Assembly: GCA_016718805.1 (NCBI GenBank)
Contig: JADKCP010000001.1
Location: 980,001-1,044,000, forward strand
Origin: Bacteroidota bacterium
Lineage (GTDB): Bacteria; Bacteroidota; Bacteroidia; UBA4408
DNA length: 64,000 bases
Direction: 5' to 3'
Below the pieces are notes generated by a model. It saw only the letters and a list, made by a program, of their open reading frames with translations. It did not search any database and was not told where the DNA came from. Position numbers and translations under genes: made by a program. Numbering within the stretch: position 1 is the stretch's first letter; the number at the start of each line of letters is the position of its first letter. This document shows positions 53,585 to 62,495 of this stretch, one piece after another.

Positions 53585-54334
53585 TTAATCACGCAAAGTT
53601 TCATCTTCGCTGAGCAATTTAGTGTAGTGCTTTAAGCTACGTAAAAGTAAGGCCACACCTGCTGTTGATAGCAATACACACTGATACTTCATACCTAAAA
53701 TAAATTGCCCACTGTTGAAATAATTTCTAACCACTTCAACAAAAATAAATCCTAGCACAGTTGCCAAAACACCGGAATATTCACGGCGTAAAACAGTTTT
53801 TAGTGAAAAGGCAGTGGAACCTTTGATAAATTTACCAAAGGCTGGAATAAATGCGGGTGCTTTTAAAGACCAATCTAGGTAAGCTTGTCCGAATTTTTTT
53901 TCAAGATAACGTTCTTCAGCGAACATGATTCTTTCGTAATACAACCAAAACAGTAAGCTGGCAATTATGAAAAAGGAAAAATTTCCTACAAAAAGTACAA
54001 TTCCAATCCACATAAAATAATTGCCCAAATACAAAGGATGGCGCACAATGCTGTATACACCGGTACTATTAAGTACATTGGCTACTTGCTCTTTAGTGTT
54101 TCTGCCAGAAGTTCCCTTTGGAGTTGTTCCGATTGCATAGGCACGAAAAATAAAACCGGCAACACTTAAGAGTATTGCACTAGCTTTAACAATTTTTAGT
54201 GTTTCAGGAGCAATGTTTTGGTAAGGCGTAAAATATATAGCAGGAACGGCCATTATAAAGAGAAAAACCGGCAATTGACCACGGTATTTAAACAAAAAAT
54301 TACCGGAGGATTCAAAGGAATGGAGTAAGGCCAT
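53585..54334 (-). CDS. Integral membrane methyltransferase (ICMT/PEMT-like)
   Basis: A 249-residue protein from ATG 54334 (MALLHSFESSGNF). A frame continuing to 54505 would overlap the divergent START gene and is rejected. It has five to six transmembrane helices. The family signature is 'GVYSIVRHPLYLGNYFMWIGI', then 'ERIMFAEERYLEKKFGQAYLDW', typical of isoprenylcysteine carboxyl methyltransferase-like and phospholipid methyltransferase proteins. The substrate is unknown; lipid methylation is a reasonable guess. Confidence 0.82.
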   Translation of the reverse strand: MALLHSFESSGNFLFKYRGQLPVFLFIMAVPAIYFTPYQNIAPETLKIVKASAILLSVAGFIFRAYAIGTTPKGTSGRNTKEQVANVLNSTGVYSIVRHPLYLGNYFMWIGIVLFVGNFSFFIIASLLFWLYYERIMFAEERYLEKKFGQAYLDWSLKAPAFIPAFGKFIKGSTAFSLKTVLRREYSGVLATVLGFIFVEVVRNYFNSGQFILGMKYQCVLLSTAGVALLLRSLKHYTKLLSEDETLRD

Positions 54335-54449
54335 TTTTTTATGAGATAAATAATTTTGTATATTAAAAAATTTGTATATTTTGCGCTGAATAAAAACAAA
54401 ACACAGGGCGAAAGTAAACATTTCTACCTGACTAATAAAATCAATACTG

Positions 54450-55472
54450 ATGGCAAAAACTAAAGCAAAAGCTAAGGTTAAAACCGTAGTTAAAAATAAA
54501 GCCAAGGCAACTTCTTCTAAAATAGCTGCAAAAAAAACAGCACCTGCCCAAAAATCACCGGCAAAGAAAAGTGCAACACCAGCTAAAAGCGCAAAAAAAG
54601 CTGCACCTGCTAAGAAAGCAGCTCCAATAAAAAAGGCTATCCCTGCTCAGGCAAAAAAGCAAGTACCGGCTAAAAAAGCTGCAAAGCCTTTAAAGTCAGT
54701 GGTGAAACCAATTGCAAAGAAAAAGGAAGTACCTAGTAAATTCGGTACTAAAAAAACTGAGCCTGTAAAAAAGGGTGTGGTTACTGCTTCTAAACCAAAA
54801 GATAAACTTGTTAAAAAAGAAACAGTAGCTGATAAGCTGCAATCGAAAAAGGCAGTGAAACAAGATAAAGGAGAAGAGGTAAAAAAAGCGAAGTTTGATT
54901 TTCCTAAAAAGCGCGCAGGACGTAAACCTAAAAATAAAAATGGCGACGAGGATGATGGATTTGAATTGTTGGAAGTTCCTAAACTTGACCCTATCGCTAA
55001 AAAGGCTCCCAAGAAAAAATTTATCATTCCCGTTAATCCCGTTGTGTATGTAAATCCGCTTGCCAAGCAGGTTGCAACGCCTAAAAACATGGGCACTTAC
55101 CGGAAATTTGAAATTGAATTTCCAATACACGCATCGCCTTACATCATTTATAGTTTTATTAGCTCTCCCGCAGGATTATCTGAGTGGTTTGCTGAAAATG
55201 TGAATGTGCGCAATGATGAATATACCTTTTTGTGGGACGGAAGTCAGCAAACTGCCACTTTGTTATCTAAAAAGGAAAACACTTTTATTAAGTTCCGTTG
55301 GAATGATGAGCCTGATTTTACTTTTTTTGAATTCCGCATTGTGGTTGACGAAATTACTCAAGATGTTGCATTTTGGGTAACTGATTTTGCCGAGGATGAA
55401 AAATCTCAAGAGGCTTCTGAAATGCTTTGGCACAGCCAAATTGATGCACTAATTCATGCAATGGGAGCCTAA
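54450..55472 (+). CDS. Lys/Ala/Pro-rich tail fused to a Bacteroidota START-like domain
   Basis: A 340-residue protein. Residues 1-~150 are low-complexity K/A/P repeats (e.g. 'AKKAAPAKKAAPIKKA'), like histone H1 or AlgP tails. An AT-hook-like 'KKRAGRKPKNK' lies at 153-163, followed by an acidic patch (GDEDDG). Residues ~214-340 form a START/SRPBCC-type domain: 'FPIHASPYIIYSFISSPAGLSEWFA', 'FLWDGSQQTATLL', 'VTDFAEDEKSQEASEMLW'. In other Bacteroidota I know this domain as a stand-alone protein of ~125-130 residues, so the fusion is unusual. The basic tail may bind DNA or RNA. lptF/G follows 53 bp downstream. Confidence 0.88.
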   Translation: MAKTKAKAKVKTVVKNKAKATSSKIAAKKTAPAQKSPAKKSATPAKSAKKAAPAKKAAPIKKAIPAQAKKQVPAKKAAKPLKSVVKPIAKKKEVPSKFGTKKTEPVKKGVVTASKPKDKLVKKETVADKLQSKKAVKQDKGEEVKKAKFDFPKKRAGRKPKNKNGDEDDGFELLEVPKLDPIAKKAPKKKFIIPVNPVVYVNPLAKQVATPKNMGTYRKFEIEFPIHASPYIIYSFISSPAGLSEWFAENVNVRNDEYTFLWDGSQQTATLLSKKENTFIKFRWNDEPDFTFFEFRIVVDEITQDVAFWVTDFAEDEKSQEASEMLWHSQIDALIHAMGA

Positions 55473-55525
55473 ATATTGCTTTCATTTTTTTCTTTTGAAC
55501 TCATGTTAGTTTCATAAGCTTCGCT

Positions 55526-56959
55526 TTGAAAAGTCTTCACAAGTACATTCTTACATCCTATTTAGGACCATTTGTAGCTACATTTTTTGTTGTGCTCTTT
55601 ATGCTGCTCATGCAATTTGTGTGGAAATACATTGACGATTTAGTAGGTAAAGGTCTCGAATGGTATGTGATTGCTCAATTGATGTTTTATGCAGCCGCCA
55701 CCTTTATTCCATTGGCTTTGCCACTAGCGATATTAATTTCGAGCATAATGACCTTTGGTAATTTGGCCGAACATTATGAATTGGCAGCACTTAAATCGGC
55801 CGGTATCTCCTTACAAAAAATTATGCAACCGTTAGTATTTGCTACTATTGGCATCAGTATAACAGCTTTTGTATTTTCAAATTACATGCTTCCCATTGTG
55901 AACCTAAAAATGGGATCCTTGCTATACGACATCCGCCAAAGTAAGCCTGCTCTTGATTTAAAACCGGGTATTTTTTATAAAGACATTGATAATTATGTAA
56001 TCCGAATTCAAGATAAAAGTAAAGATGGAAAATACTTGTACAATATGATGATTTATGATCATAGCTCCCATCGTGGCGCAAGTAAAGTAATTATAGCTCA
56101 AAAGGGTCAAATGCAGGTATCAAACGATAAAAAAAACTTATTGTTGACGCTCTACAACGGAAAAACCTACGAAGAAATTTTTGACGATAAATCGAACAGT
56201 GTTCGAAAGTCATTTTTGAGAAGTGTTTTTGAAAAGCAAGTGATTCGATTTGATTTATCTTCTTTTGGATTTGAACGCACCAATGAAGAATTATTCAGAG
56301 ATAATTATCAAATGATGAATGTGAAGCAACTATCTCAACAAGTAGATACTATGCGCATTATTGGCAATCAACGTGACAAAGCATTTGTAGAAAATTTTTC
56401 AGCGTTTGTGCTTCATCCTAATTCTAAAATTGGTCATTCAAAATTTCATCCAAACAGTAGTGGAAATTATTTAAAGGGACTGAGTAAAGCCGAGAAGGAG
56501 CGCGTGTTGGAAGCAGCACTTGGGAATGCTCGAAATTATAAATCGCAATTAACTTCTGTGTTGGACGATTTAGAACATCGACGAGATAAAACAAATCGAT
56601 ATTTAATTGAATGGCATAAAAAGTTTACCCTTTCCTTTGCATGCCTTGTATTGTTTTTTGTTGGCGCCCCTTTAGGTGCCATTATTCGTAAAGGAGGCAT
56701 TGGAATGCCGATGGTAGTTTCGGTTTTATTTTTTCTATTTTTCCATGTCATGAATATTATGGGCGAAAAATTTTCGAAAGAAGGGGTCTTGCCTCCTTAT
56801 CAAGGAATGTGGCTCGCTTCGATGGTATTGTTGCCCATTGGAATCTTTTTAACTTCAAAAGCCACGAGCGATTCAGCACTGTTTGATATCAATAGTTACT
56901 TAAAAGTATTTCAATTTTTTACCCGTAAAACAAAGCATGAAAATACTGCAACTGTGTAA
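55526..56959 (+). CDS. LptF/LptG-family lipopolysaccharide export permease
   Basis: A 477-residue inner-membrane permease of the LptBFG exporter that lifts LPS to the Lpt bridge. It starts at TTG (MKSLHKYILTSYLGPFVATF). It has three N-terminal helices, a periplasmic jellyroll (~150-340) and three C-terminal helices ('LVLFFVGAPLGAIIRKGGIGMPMVVSVLFF', in parts). Bacteroidota often encode one fused-length or two separate F/G proteins; which this is cannot be told here. Its end overlaps the glycosyltransferase start by 23 bp, which indicates co-translation. Confidence 0.92.
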   Translation: MKSLHKYILTSYLGPFVATFFVVLFMLLMQFVWKYIDDLVGKGLEWYVIAQLMFYAAATFIPLALPLAILISSIMTFGNLAEHYELAALKSAGISLQKIMQPLVFATIGISITAFVFSNYMLPIVNLKMGSLLYDIRQSKPALDLKPGIFYKDIDNYVIRIQDKSKDGKYLYNMMIYDHSSHRGASKVIIAQKGQMQVSNDKKNLLLTLYNGKTYEEIFDDKSNSVRKSFLRSVFEKQVIRFDLSSFGFERTNEELFRDNYQMMNVKQLSQQVDTMRIIGNQRDKAFVENFSAFVLHPNSKIGHSKFHPNSSGNYLKGLSKAEKERVLEAALGNARNYKSQLTSVLDDLEHRRDKTNRYLIEWHKKFTLSFACLVLFFVGAPLGAIIRKGGIGMPMVVSVLFFLFFHVMNIMGEKFSKEGVLPPYQGMWLASMVLLPIGIFLTSKATSDSALFDINSYLKVFQFFTRKTKHENTATV

Positions 56960-58136
56960 CCGGGTGCCTTATCCTTTAATTGATGGTGGTGCAATAGCTA
57001 TGTTTGCTATGACCAAATCACTTAGTGACGCGGGTTGTGAAGTGCATATGTTAGCCATCAATACCAAGAAGCATTTTGTTGAAATTGATGAATTACCCGA
57101 ATGGTTTAACGCAAAAGTGAAGTTACACACAGTTGATGCAAATACTGATGTTACGCCACATGGAGCAATTTTAAATTTGTTTTCAACGAAGTCGTATAAC
57201 TTAGTACGCTTTGATATTCCTGAATTTCATAAAAAACTAGCTCAACTGTTAACCGAACACAAGTATGATGTGGTGCAACTCGAAGGCTTATTTTTAAGCA
57301 TGTATATTGCTACCATTCGAAAGCATTCAACAGCACTAGTTAGCATGCGTGGGCACAATGTAGAATATTTAATTTGGGAAAGATTAGCTGCTTCAACCGG
57401 CTCCTTTTTTAAGAAAAAATATTTGCAATTGCTTGCAAAACGACTAAAACGCGAAGAAATATCAGCTTTGCAAGAGCTTGATTGTATTGTACCAATTTCG
57501 GAAGTTGATGCGCAACTATATCAACAGCAGGGTGCCAAAGTACCAATGCTGGTATGTACAGCAGGAGTGGACGATAGTTTACTGAAAGCAAAGCCGGTTG
57601 AAATTAAAAAAAATACACTTTTTCATTTGGCTGCAATGAATTGGCAACCCAACGTAGAAGCTCTAAATTGGTTGATGCAAAGTATTTGGCCCAAAGTAAA
57701 AATTTCGATACCGGAGGCACATTTGTATTTAGCAGGTAAAGACATGCCTGATTCAATGATTAAGCATAGTAGTACTCGAGTTACTGTTTGTGGCAAGGTA
57801 AACGATGCTGTTCAATTTATGCAAGACAAACAAATTATGCTGGTGCCCTTACTTTCAGGAAGTGGTATGCGCATAAAAATAATTGAAGGCATGGCCTTGG
57901 GTAAAGTAATTATCAGCACAAGTATTGGAGCTGAAGGAATTGATTGCAGTTCGGGTAAAAATATTTTGTTGGCGGATACAGCAGAAGAGTTTAGTAATCA
58001 AATTGCATTGGCGCTTGGCAATAGCCAACTATGTGATGAAATCAGTAAAAATGCAAAGGCGCTAGTACAACAAAAATATACCAATAGTTCTATAATTTCT
58101 GATCTGATTTCCTTTTACCGCAATTTACTAAAATAG
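56937..58136 (+). CDS. Glycosyltransferase, GT-B fold (family 4-like)
   Basis: A 399-residue cytoplasmic enzyme. The N-terminal Rossmann domain starts 'ILQLCNRVPYPLIDGGAIAMF'. The C-terminal donor-binding domain has 'GSGMRIKIIEGMALGKVIISTSIGAEGI', matching the EX7E-type region of GT4 enzymes. It probably transfers a sugar in surface polysaccharide or lipid synthesis. It overlaps lptF/G and is followed by a GT2 gene, forming a small envelope-glycan operon. Confidence 0.9.
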   Translation: MKILQLCNRVPYPLIDGGAIAMFAMTKSLSDAGCEVHMLAINTKKHFVEIDELPEWFNAKVKLHTVDANTDVTPHGAILNLFSTKSYNLVRFDIPEFHKKLAQLLTEHKYDVVQLEGLFLSMYIATIRKHSTALVSMRGHNVEYLIWERLAASTGSFFKKKYLQLLAKRLKREEISALQELDCIVPISEVDAQLYQQQGAKVPMLVCTAGVDDSLLKAKPVEIKKNTLFHLAAMNWQPNVEALNWLMQSIWPKVKISIPEAHLYLAGKDMPDSMIKHSSTRVTVCGKVNDAVQFMQDKQIMLVPLLSGSGMRIKIIEGMALGKVIISTSIGAEGIDCSSGKNILLADTAEEFSNQIALALGNSQLCDEISKNAKALVQQKYTNSSIISDLISFYRNLLK

Positions 58137-58181
58137 CTACCTATTCTTTTATTTCACTTAACTTCGCAACAAATAAGTAGT

Positions 58182-59354
58182 ATGTTGGAAACGATATTTT
58201 GGCTAAGTAGTTTTTTGATTGTTTATAGCTACGTAGTATTTCCGCTTTTGCTGAATTATTTTGCCTTGAGTAAAAGTCAAAATACTACTGTTTTTACTAA
58301 GCATTCAGATGATTTGCCCGAAGTAAGTATTTTGCTTGCAGTATATAACGAGGAGCAAGTAATAGAGCAAAAAATACGTTCCACTTTTGATACAGATTAT
58401 CCACTTTCAAAGCTTAGATTTTACATTGGCTCTGATTCCTCAACTGATAAAACAGAGGACATCATTAAAAAGTATCAACTTCAATATCCCCAATTAAAAC
58501 TTGAAGTTTTTCCACAACGAACAGGTAAAGCAGGAATTGTGAATTCGTTAGAAGTACTTGCCAAATCGCCGGTTTTAATATTGACTGATGCCAATGTGTT
58601 TTTTCAGAAAGATACCATTTATCAATTGGTAAAGCATTATAAAAATGAAGCTATTGCTTTGGTTGGTGGGAATATAATTAATGAACAATTACATAAAAGT
58701 GGTATATCGGTTCAAGAAAAGACGTATTTGAGTCGCGAAAATAAAATGAAGTATCAAGAAGGTGCTGTATGGGGTACAATGATTGGTGCTTTTGGAGGGT
58801 GTTATTCCATTAGAAAGAAAAACTTTACTCCCGTTCCTCCGCGCTTTTTTATGGACGATTTTTACATTACCATGGGGGTACTGGAGCAGGGAGCTCATGC
58901 AATTAATGAGTTAAGCGCACGCTGTTATGAAGATGTATCGAATAAAATTTCGGAAGAATTTCGCCGCAAGGTTAGAATTTCTATTGGCAATTTTCAAAAT
59001 TTAACACGCTACCGCGGCTTGCTTTTCTCTAAATTCCCGGGTCTTTCCTTTTGTTTTTGGAGCCACAAAGTAATACGCTGGTTGGGACCATTTTTTATTC
59101 TTGCAGCTTTAATCAGTAATTTTTTATTGCGCGAAAATTCCGAATTTTATTTTTTTACACTGCATGTGCAAATTTTTTCGTTGATGATTCCTGTATTGGA
59201 TGAATTGCTTAAAAAGCTACGGATACATTTGAGTTTATTTAGATTTATTAGTCATTTTTATTTAATGAATCTGGCTTTGATGATTGGATTTTTTAAATTT
59301 ATTTCAGGCGTTGAATCCAATGTTTGGAAACCTACTCAGCGCAATCAACAATAA
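58182..59354 (+). CDS. Glycosyltransferase family 2, membrane-associated
   Basis: A 390-residue protein. One N-terminal helix precedes the GT2 domain: 'EVSILLAVYNEEQVIEQKI', a DSSTDKT donor motif and a 'TDANVFF' DxD-like motif. Acceptor-site motif 'FFMDDFYITMGVLEQG' and 'RRKVRISIGNFQNL' follow. Two to three helices lie near the C-terminus. The architecture resembles processive polysaccharide synthases. A TAACTTCG near-consensus -7 element lies about 20 nt upstream. Confidence 0.9.
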   Translation: MLETIFWLSSFLIVYSYVVFPLLLNYFALSKSQNTTVFTKHSDDLPEVSILLAVYNEEQVIEQKIRSTFDTDYPLSKLRFYIGSDSSTDKTEDIIKKYQLQYPQLKLEVFPQRTGKAGIVNSLEVLAKSPVLILTDANVFFQKDTIYQLVKHYKNEAIALVGGNIINEQLHKSGISVQEKTYLSRENKMKYQEGAVWGTMIGAFGGCYSIRKKNFTPVPPRFFMDDFYITMGVLEQGAHAINELSARCYEDVSNKISEEFRRKVRISIGNFQNLTRYRGLLFSKFPGLSFCFWSHKVIRWLGPFFILAALISNFLLRENSEFYFFTLHVQIFSLMIPVLDELLKKLRIHLSLFRFISHFYLMNLALMIGFFKFISGVESNVWKPTQRNQQ

Positions 59355-59376
59355 ATTTCGAGCAAATTGTTGCTTA

Positions 59377-60162
59377 CTATTCTTGTAAATATTCTTTCGG
59401 AATAGTACACACAGGAATTGGTACCATTTTGTGTAAATTGGCTTTATGTCGTGAAGTATAAATTTCCAAAACCTTTTTTTGTCTTTCGCTAAGGTTTATA
59501 TGTTCGGCACCAGTTTCAAAAGAGTTCATAGCCCATTCAAGTTCATCATAGCTAGCACCTATCTGATCTTCATCGCTGCGGCCATCATGAAAAAGTCCAT
59601 CTGTAGGGGCTGCATTAAGTATCGAATTTACAACTCCTAATTCCTTAGCTAAAGCATATACTTGCGATTTTAGTAAATCGGCAATTGGTGAAACATCCAC
59701 TCCACCATCTCCATACTTTGTAAAAAATCCAATACCAAAATCTTCTATTTTATTTCCGGTACCGGCAACCAGTAATTTTTTGTTTCCGGCAACGGCATAT
59801 AAAGTAAGCATGCGTAAACGACTGCGCGTATTTGCCAATGTTAAATGATCTTGTATTTGAGCCGGTAATGTTTTTTCAAGTTCAACAAAAGGAGCCGAAA
59901 GATTGATTTCGAAATGCGAAACCGTATCAAATTTTTTCATCAACCAATTGATGTGTTCTTGCGAACGACTGTACTCAGTTTTGCTTTGATGAATAGGCAA
60001 ATTTAAGCATACAACATCTTTACCGGTTAGCGCACATAACGTTGAAGTAAGTGCTGAATCAATTCCCCCTGAAACGCCAATTACAAAACCTTTTTGCTGC
60101 GATTTCTCACAATACGTATTGAGCCAGTTTACAATGTACTTGACTACTAAATCTGCTTTCAT
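59377..60162 (-). CDS. nadE: NH3-dependent NAD+ synthetase
   Basis: A 261-residue enzyme that amidates nicotinic acid adenine dinucleotide to NAD+. The P-loop is 'GVSGGIDSALTSTLCAL'. Other family segments are 'TGNKIEDFGIGFFTKYGDGGVDVSPIADLLKSQVY' (in pieces) and 'APTDGLFHDGRSDEDQIGASYDELE'. There is no glutaminase domain, so it uses free ammonia. The ATG at 60162 is chosen. The upstream ATG at 60222 would put the neighbouring gene's terminator inside the protein. Confidence 0.96.
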   Translation of the reverse strand: MKADLVVKYIVNWLNTYCEKSQQKGFVIGVSGGIDSALTSTLCALTGKDVVCLNLPIHQSKTEYSRSQEHINWLMKKFDTVSHFEINLSAPFVELEKTLPAQIQDHLTLANTRSRLRMLTLYAVAGNKKLLVAGTGNKIEDFGIGFFTKYGDGGVDVSPIADLLKSQVYALAKELGVVNSILNAAPTDGLFHDGRSDEDQIGASYDELEWAMNSFETGAEHINLSERQKKVLEIYTSRHKANLHKMVPIPVCTIPKEYLQE

Positions 60163-60180
60163 GTTTGATCTATTTGAGGC

Positions 60181-60219
60181 AAAAAAAATCCCGCTTTTGC
60201 GAAATGCAAAAACGGGATT
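60181..60219 (-). terminator. Intrinsic terminator after the outer-membrane barrel gene
   Basis: In the minus-strand RNA, AATCCCG...GC (60206-60219 side) pairs with the 60187-60200 side over 13 of 14 positions, followed by eight T residues. It separates the barrel gene from nadE. Confidence 0.88.
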
Positions 60220-60233
60220 CAAATTATATTTTC

Positions 60234-61010
60234 TTAAAATAAAACGCCTACCGATAAAGAAACTGCATTATTGGTAAACTTTTGTTTATAGGCTGTTCCA
60301 TCAGTTCTAAACATATAATCCGATTTAGATTTCGAAACATTGGTGAGTCCGTTTAAATAATTAACACTTATCAGCAAGGAAGTTGAACCAGCTAAATTAT
60401 ATTCGGCTCCGGCTCCAACATTAATAGCTGCTTTAAAGAAATTCATGTCTTTGCTAATATTGATATCTTCAAGGGTTGAGGTAGTTTTTTTTGTACTTCT
60501 AACATCGTCTTCACTTAAAGCTTTTGTACGAATACCAAGATTAATTCCGGCTTGTGCAAAATAGGTCATCACACCAATTTCTTTAGTACGCATTTTTAAA
60601 GTGATTGGAATAGCCCAATAAGCAACACTGAAATTGCGTGATTTCAATTGAAAAAACTCATTCACGGTATCGTTAATGTTAATTTTCAGAGGCTCTTCAT
60701 TAAAATGATAGTAAGCAGTATCGGTATAATTTAATGCTCCCCCATTTTTTTCAAAGCCAATACCGGTGGCCAAACTAACCACTTTGTTTAGTCTAAATTC
60801 AGTCATCAAAGCATAGCCCATCTTAACTTTGGCACCTGCTCCATCAAGTTTTTTTACATCTCCAGGTTTCATCCACGATATTTCGGGACTAACTCGTAAA
60901 CCGAATCGGAAATTTTTTAGGGGTTCATCTTCCTGTGCAACAGCGCGCAAGCTAAATGCGAAAAAAAGCAAAATTGCCGGTGAAATTTTGGTTAGGATAG
61001 TATTCTTCAT
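60234..61010 (-). CDS. Outer-membrane beta-barrel protein (PorT-like fold)
   Basis: A 258-residue protein from ATG 61010, with signal peptide 'ILTKISPAILLFFAFSLRAVAQ'. The mature part shows eight or so amphipathic strands ('FRFGLRVSPEISWMKP', 'MTYFAQAGINLGIRTKA', 'AAINVGAGAEYNLAGSTSLLISVNYLNGL') and ends in 'NNAVSLSVGVLF', a barrel-type C-terminal strand. It resembles the PorT/OMP_b-brl_2 type proteins of Bacteroidota. A longer frame to 61058 overlaps the divergent promoter region. Confidence 0.78.
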   Translation of the reverse strand: MKNTILTKISPAILLFFAFSLRAVAQEDEPLKNFRFGLRVSPEISWMKPGDVKKLDGAGAKVKMGYALMTEFRLNKVVSLATGIGFEKNGGALNYTDTAYYHFNEEPLKININDTVNEFFQLKSRNFSVAYWAIPITLKMRTKEIGVMTYFAQAGINLGIRTKALSEDDVRSTKKTTSTLEDINISKDMNFFKAAINVGAGAEYNLAGSTSLLISVNYLNGLTNVSKSKSDYMFRTDGTAYKQKFTNNAVSLSVGVLF

Positions 61011-61031
61011 AGGTTTAAAATTTATTTGTTC

Positions 61032-61039
61032 TACTTTTG
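61032..61039 (+). promoter_or_regulatory. Putative -7 promoter element of gldBC
   Basis: TACTTTTG fits TAnnTTTG and lies 30 nt before the gldB ATG at 61069, inside the longer alternative frame. It supports the chosen start. Confidence 0.45.
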
Positions 61040-61068
61040 GTACCACAATAGTAAGCAATTATTCAAGA

Positions 61069-62082
61069 ATGAAAGGTTCGCATTGGTTCAAGTTTTTAAC
61101 TGTGTTATTCACTTTTTCTGCTTGTTCGCACAATAGCAAAGAGATTGATATTTCTGAAATTAAAATTGATTTCAAGTTTAGTCGTTTTGAAAATGATTTG
61201 CAGCGTTTAAATACTGCCAATGCTGCCGAAACAAAGCAAAAGCTGGCAGTAAATTATGGACAATTTTTTGATCGCTTCAATGAAAATATAATTCAAATTG
61301 GAAGTTCCAATCAACCAGGATACGAGCTAGCTATAAGTAGTTTTTTAAATGATGCAGCAATTTCTACAGTGTATAGCGATGTGCAAACAGAGTTTGCTAG
61401 TACCGAGAAACTTGAAAGTGATTTTGAATCCGCTTTGAAACACTATCACTACTACTTTCCTAATAAAATTGTACCACATATTGCCACCTTTATTTCGGGT
61501 TTTAATTATCCGATAGCTGTAACCGATAGTGTATTGGGTGTTGGGTTAGATATGTATTTGGGAAAAAATTACAAGTACTATAAGTTAATGGCCATACCAA
61601 ATTATCAGGTTGACTTTATGAGCAAACATTACATCGTTGTGGATGCTGTTCGCTCTTGGTTGCAGACCGAATATGAAGGAATGGATGTACACAAAAATTT
61701 ATTGAGTGAGATGGTATTTCAAGGAAAATTGGTGTATGCATTGGATCACCTTCTACCACAAGAAGAAGATAGTGTGAAGTTGGAATTCACAGCGCAGCAA
61801 CTGCAATGGGTAAATAGTTCGGAACAGAGTATTTGGGCTTATTTTATTGATAAAAATTTGTTGTATTCTACCAAGGCATCCGAAAATGTAAAGTACATCA
61901 ACAGTGCACCTTTTACAATTGGAATGCCTAAAGCATCACCCGGAAGAGTAGGAGTGTGGCTGGGATATAAAATTGTTTCGGCTTATATGGAAAGGCATAA
62001 GGAAATTACCTTAGCCGCGTTAATGGAAGAAAAAAATGCGCAAAAAATATTAAATGATTCACATTACAAACCCCGAAAATAG
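61069..62082 (+). CDS. gldB: Gliding motility lipoprotein GldB
   Basis: A 337-residue lipoprotein required for gliding in Flavobacterium johnsoniae. The signal is 'WFKFLTVLFTFSACSHNSKEI', with a lipobox Cys. GldB-type segments include 'RFENDLQRLNT', 'PHIATFISGFNYPIAV', 'GLDMYLGKNYKYYKLM', 'ALDHLLP' and 'SPGRVGVWLGYKIVSAYMERH'. I place the start at ATG 61069; an 80-codon upstream extension overlaps the barrel gene and lacks a signal. The nadE-gldB-gldC-engB neighbourhood resembles that of flavobacteria. Confidence 0.93.
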   Translation: MKGSHWFKFLTVLFTFSACSHNSKEIDISEIKIDFKFSRFENDLQRLNTANAAETKQKLAVNYGQFFDRFNENIIQIGSSNQPGYELAISSFLNDAAISTVYSDVQTEFASTEKLESDFESALKHYHYYFPNKIVPHIATFISGFNYPIAVTDSVLGVGLDMYLGKNYKYYKLMAIPNYQVDFMSKHYIVVDAVRSWLQTEYEGMDVHKNLLSEMVFQGKLVYALDHLLPQEEDSVKLEFTAQQLQWVNSSEQSIWAYFIDKNLLYSTKASENVKYINSAPFTIGMPKASPGRVGVWLGYKIVSAYMERHKEITLAALMEEKNAQKILNDSHYKPRK

Positions 62083-62127
62083 TTTACAAAAATTAGGATT
62101 GCTTAGTATAATTGATAGATACCTTAC

Positions 62128-62460
62128 ATGAAAAAATCAGAAATTAAATTTGCGATAGAGTTAGATGAGAATAATTTGCCCGAAAAAATTCAGTGGGAAG
62201 CTACCGATTCGGGAATTGACGGTGCAATTGCAGCAAAGTCGATTATGTTGAGTGTATGGGATCCTACTGAAAATAACACCTTACGCATTGATTTATGGAC
62301 CAAGGATATGATGGTAGATGAGATGAAAATTTTTATGCATCAAACCTTACTTTCAATGGCCAATACCTTGGAACGTGCAACCCATGAAGATAAGATGGCG
62401 GCAGATCTTCGTGATTTTTGCGAGCATTTCGCAGATAAATTAGAGCTAAAAAAATCGTAG
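62128..62460 (+). CDS. gldC: Gliding motility protein GldC
   Basis: A 110-residue soluble protein. The family opening 'KKSEIKFAIELDENNLPEKIQWEATDSG' (in parts), 'LSVWDPTENNTLRIDLWTKDMMVDEM' and 'FMHQTLLSMANTLERAT' match GldC. It lies 45 bp after gldB on the same strand. GldC aids but is not strictly essential for gliding in F. johnsoniae. Confidence 0.95.
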   Translation: MKKSEIKFAIELDENNLPEKIQWEATDSGIDGAIAAKSIMLSVWDPTENNTLRIDLWTKDMMVDEMKIFMHQTLLSMANTLERATHEDKMAADLRDFCEHFADKLELKKS

Positions 62461-62495
62461 TTCAAGCATAACACTAACGAAAGCTTATAACGCAT

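Noticed and set aside
54335..54505. 57-residue N-terminal extension of the membrane methyltransferase
   Set aside because: It overlaps the divergent START-fusion gene and its promoter region; the ATG at 54334 gives normal family length.
60163..60222. N-terminal extension of NadE
   Set aside because: It would be encoded by the neighbouring gene's terminator hairpin; the family starts near MKADLV.
60829..61068. 80-residue N-terminal extension of GldB
   Set aside because: It overlaps the barrel gene on the other strand and would bury the lipoprotein signal; a -7 element also lies inside it.
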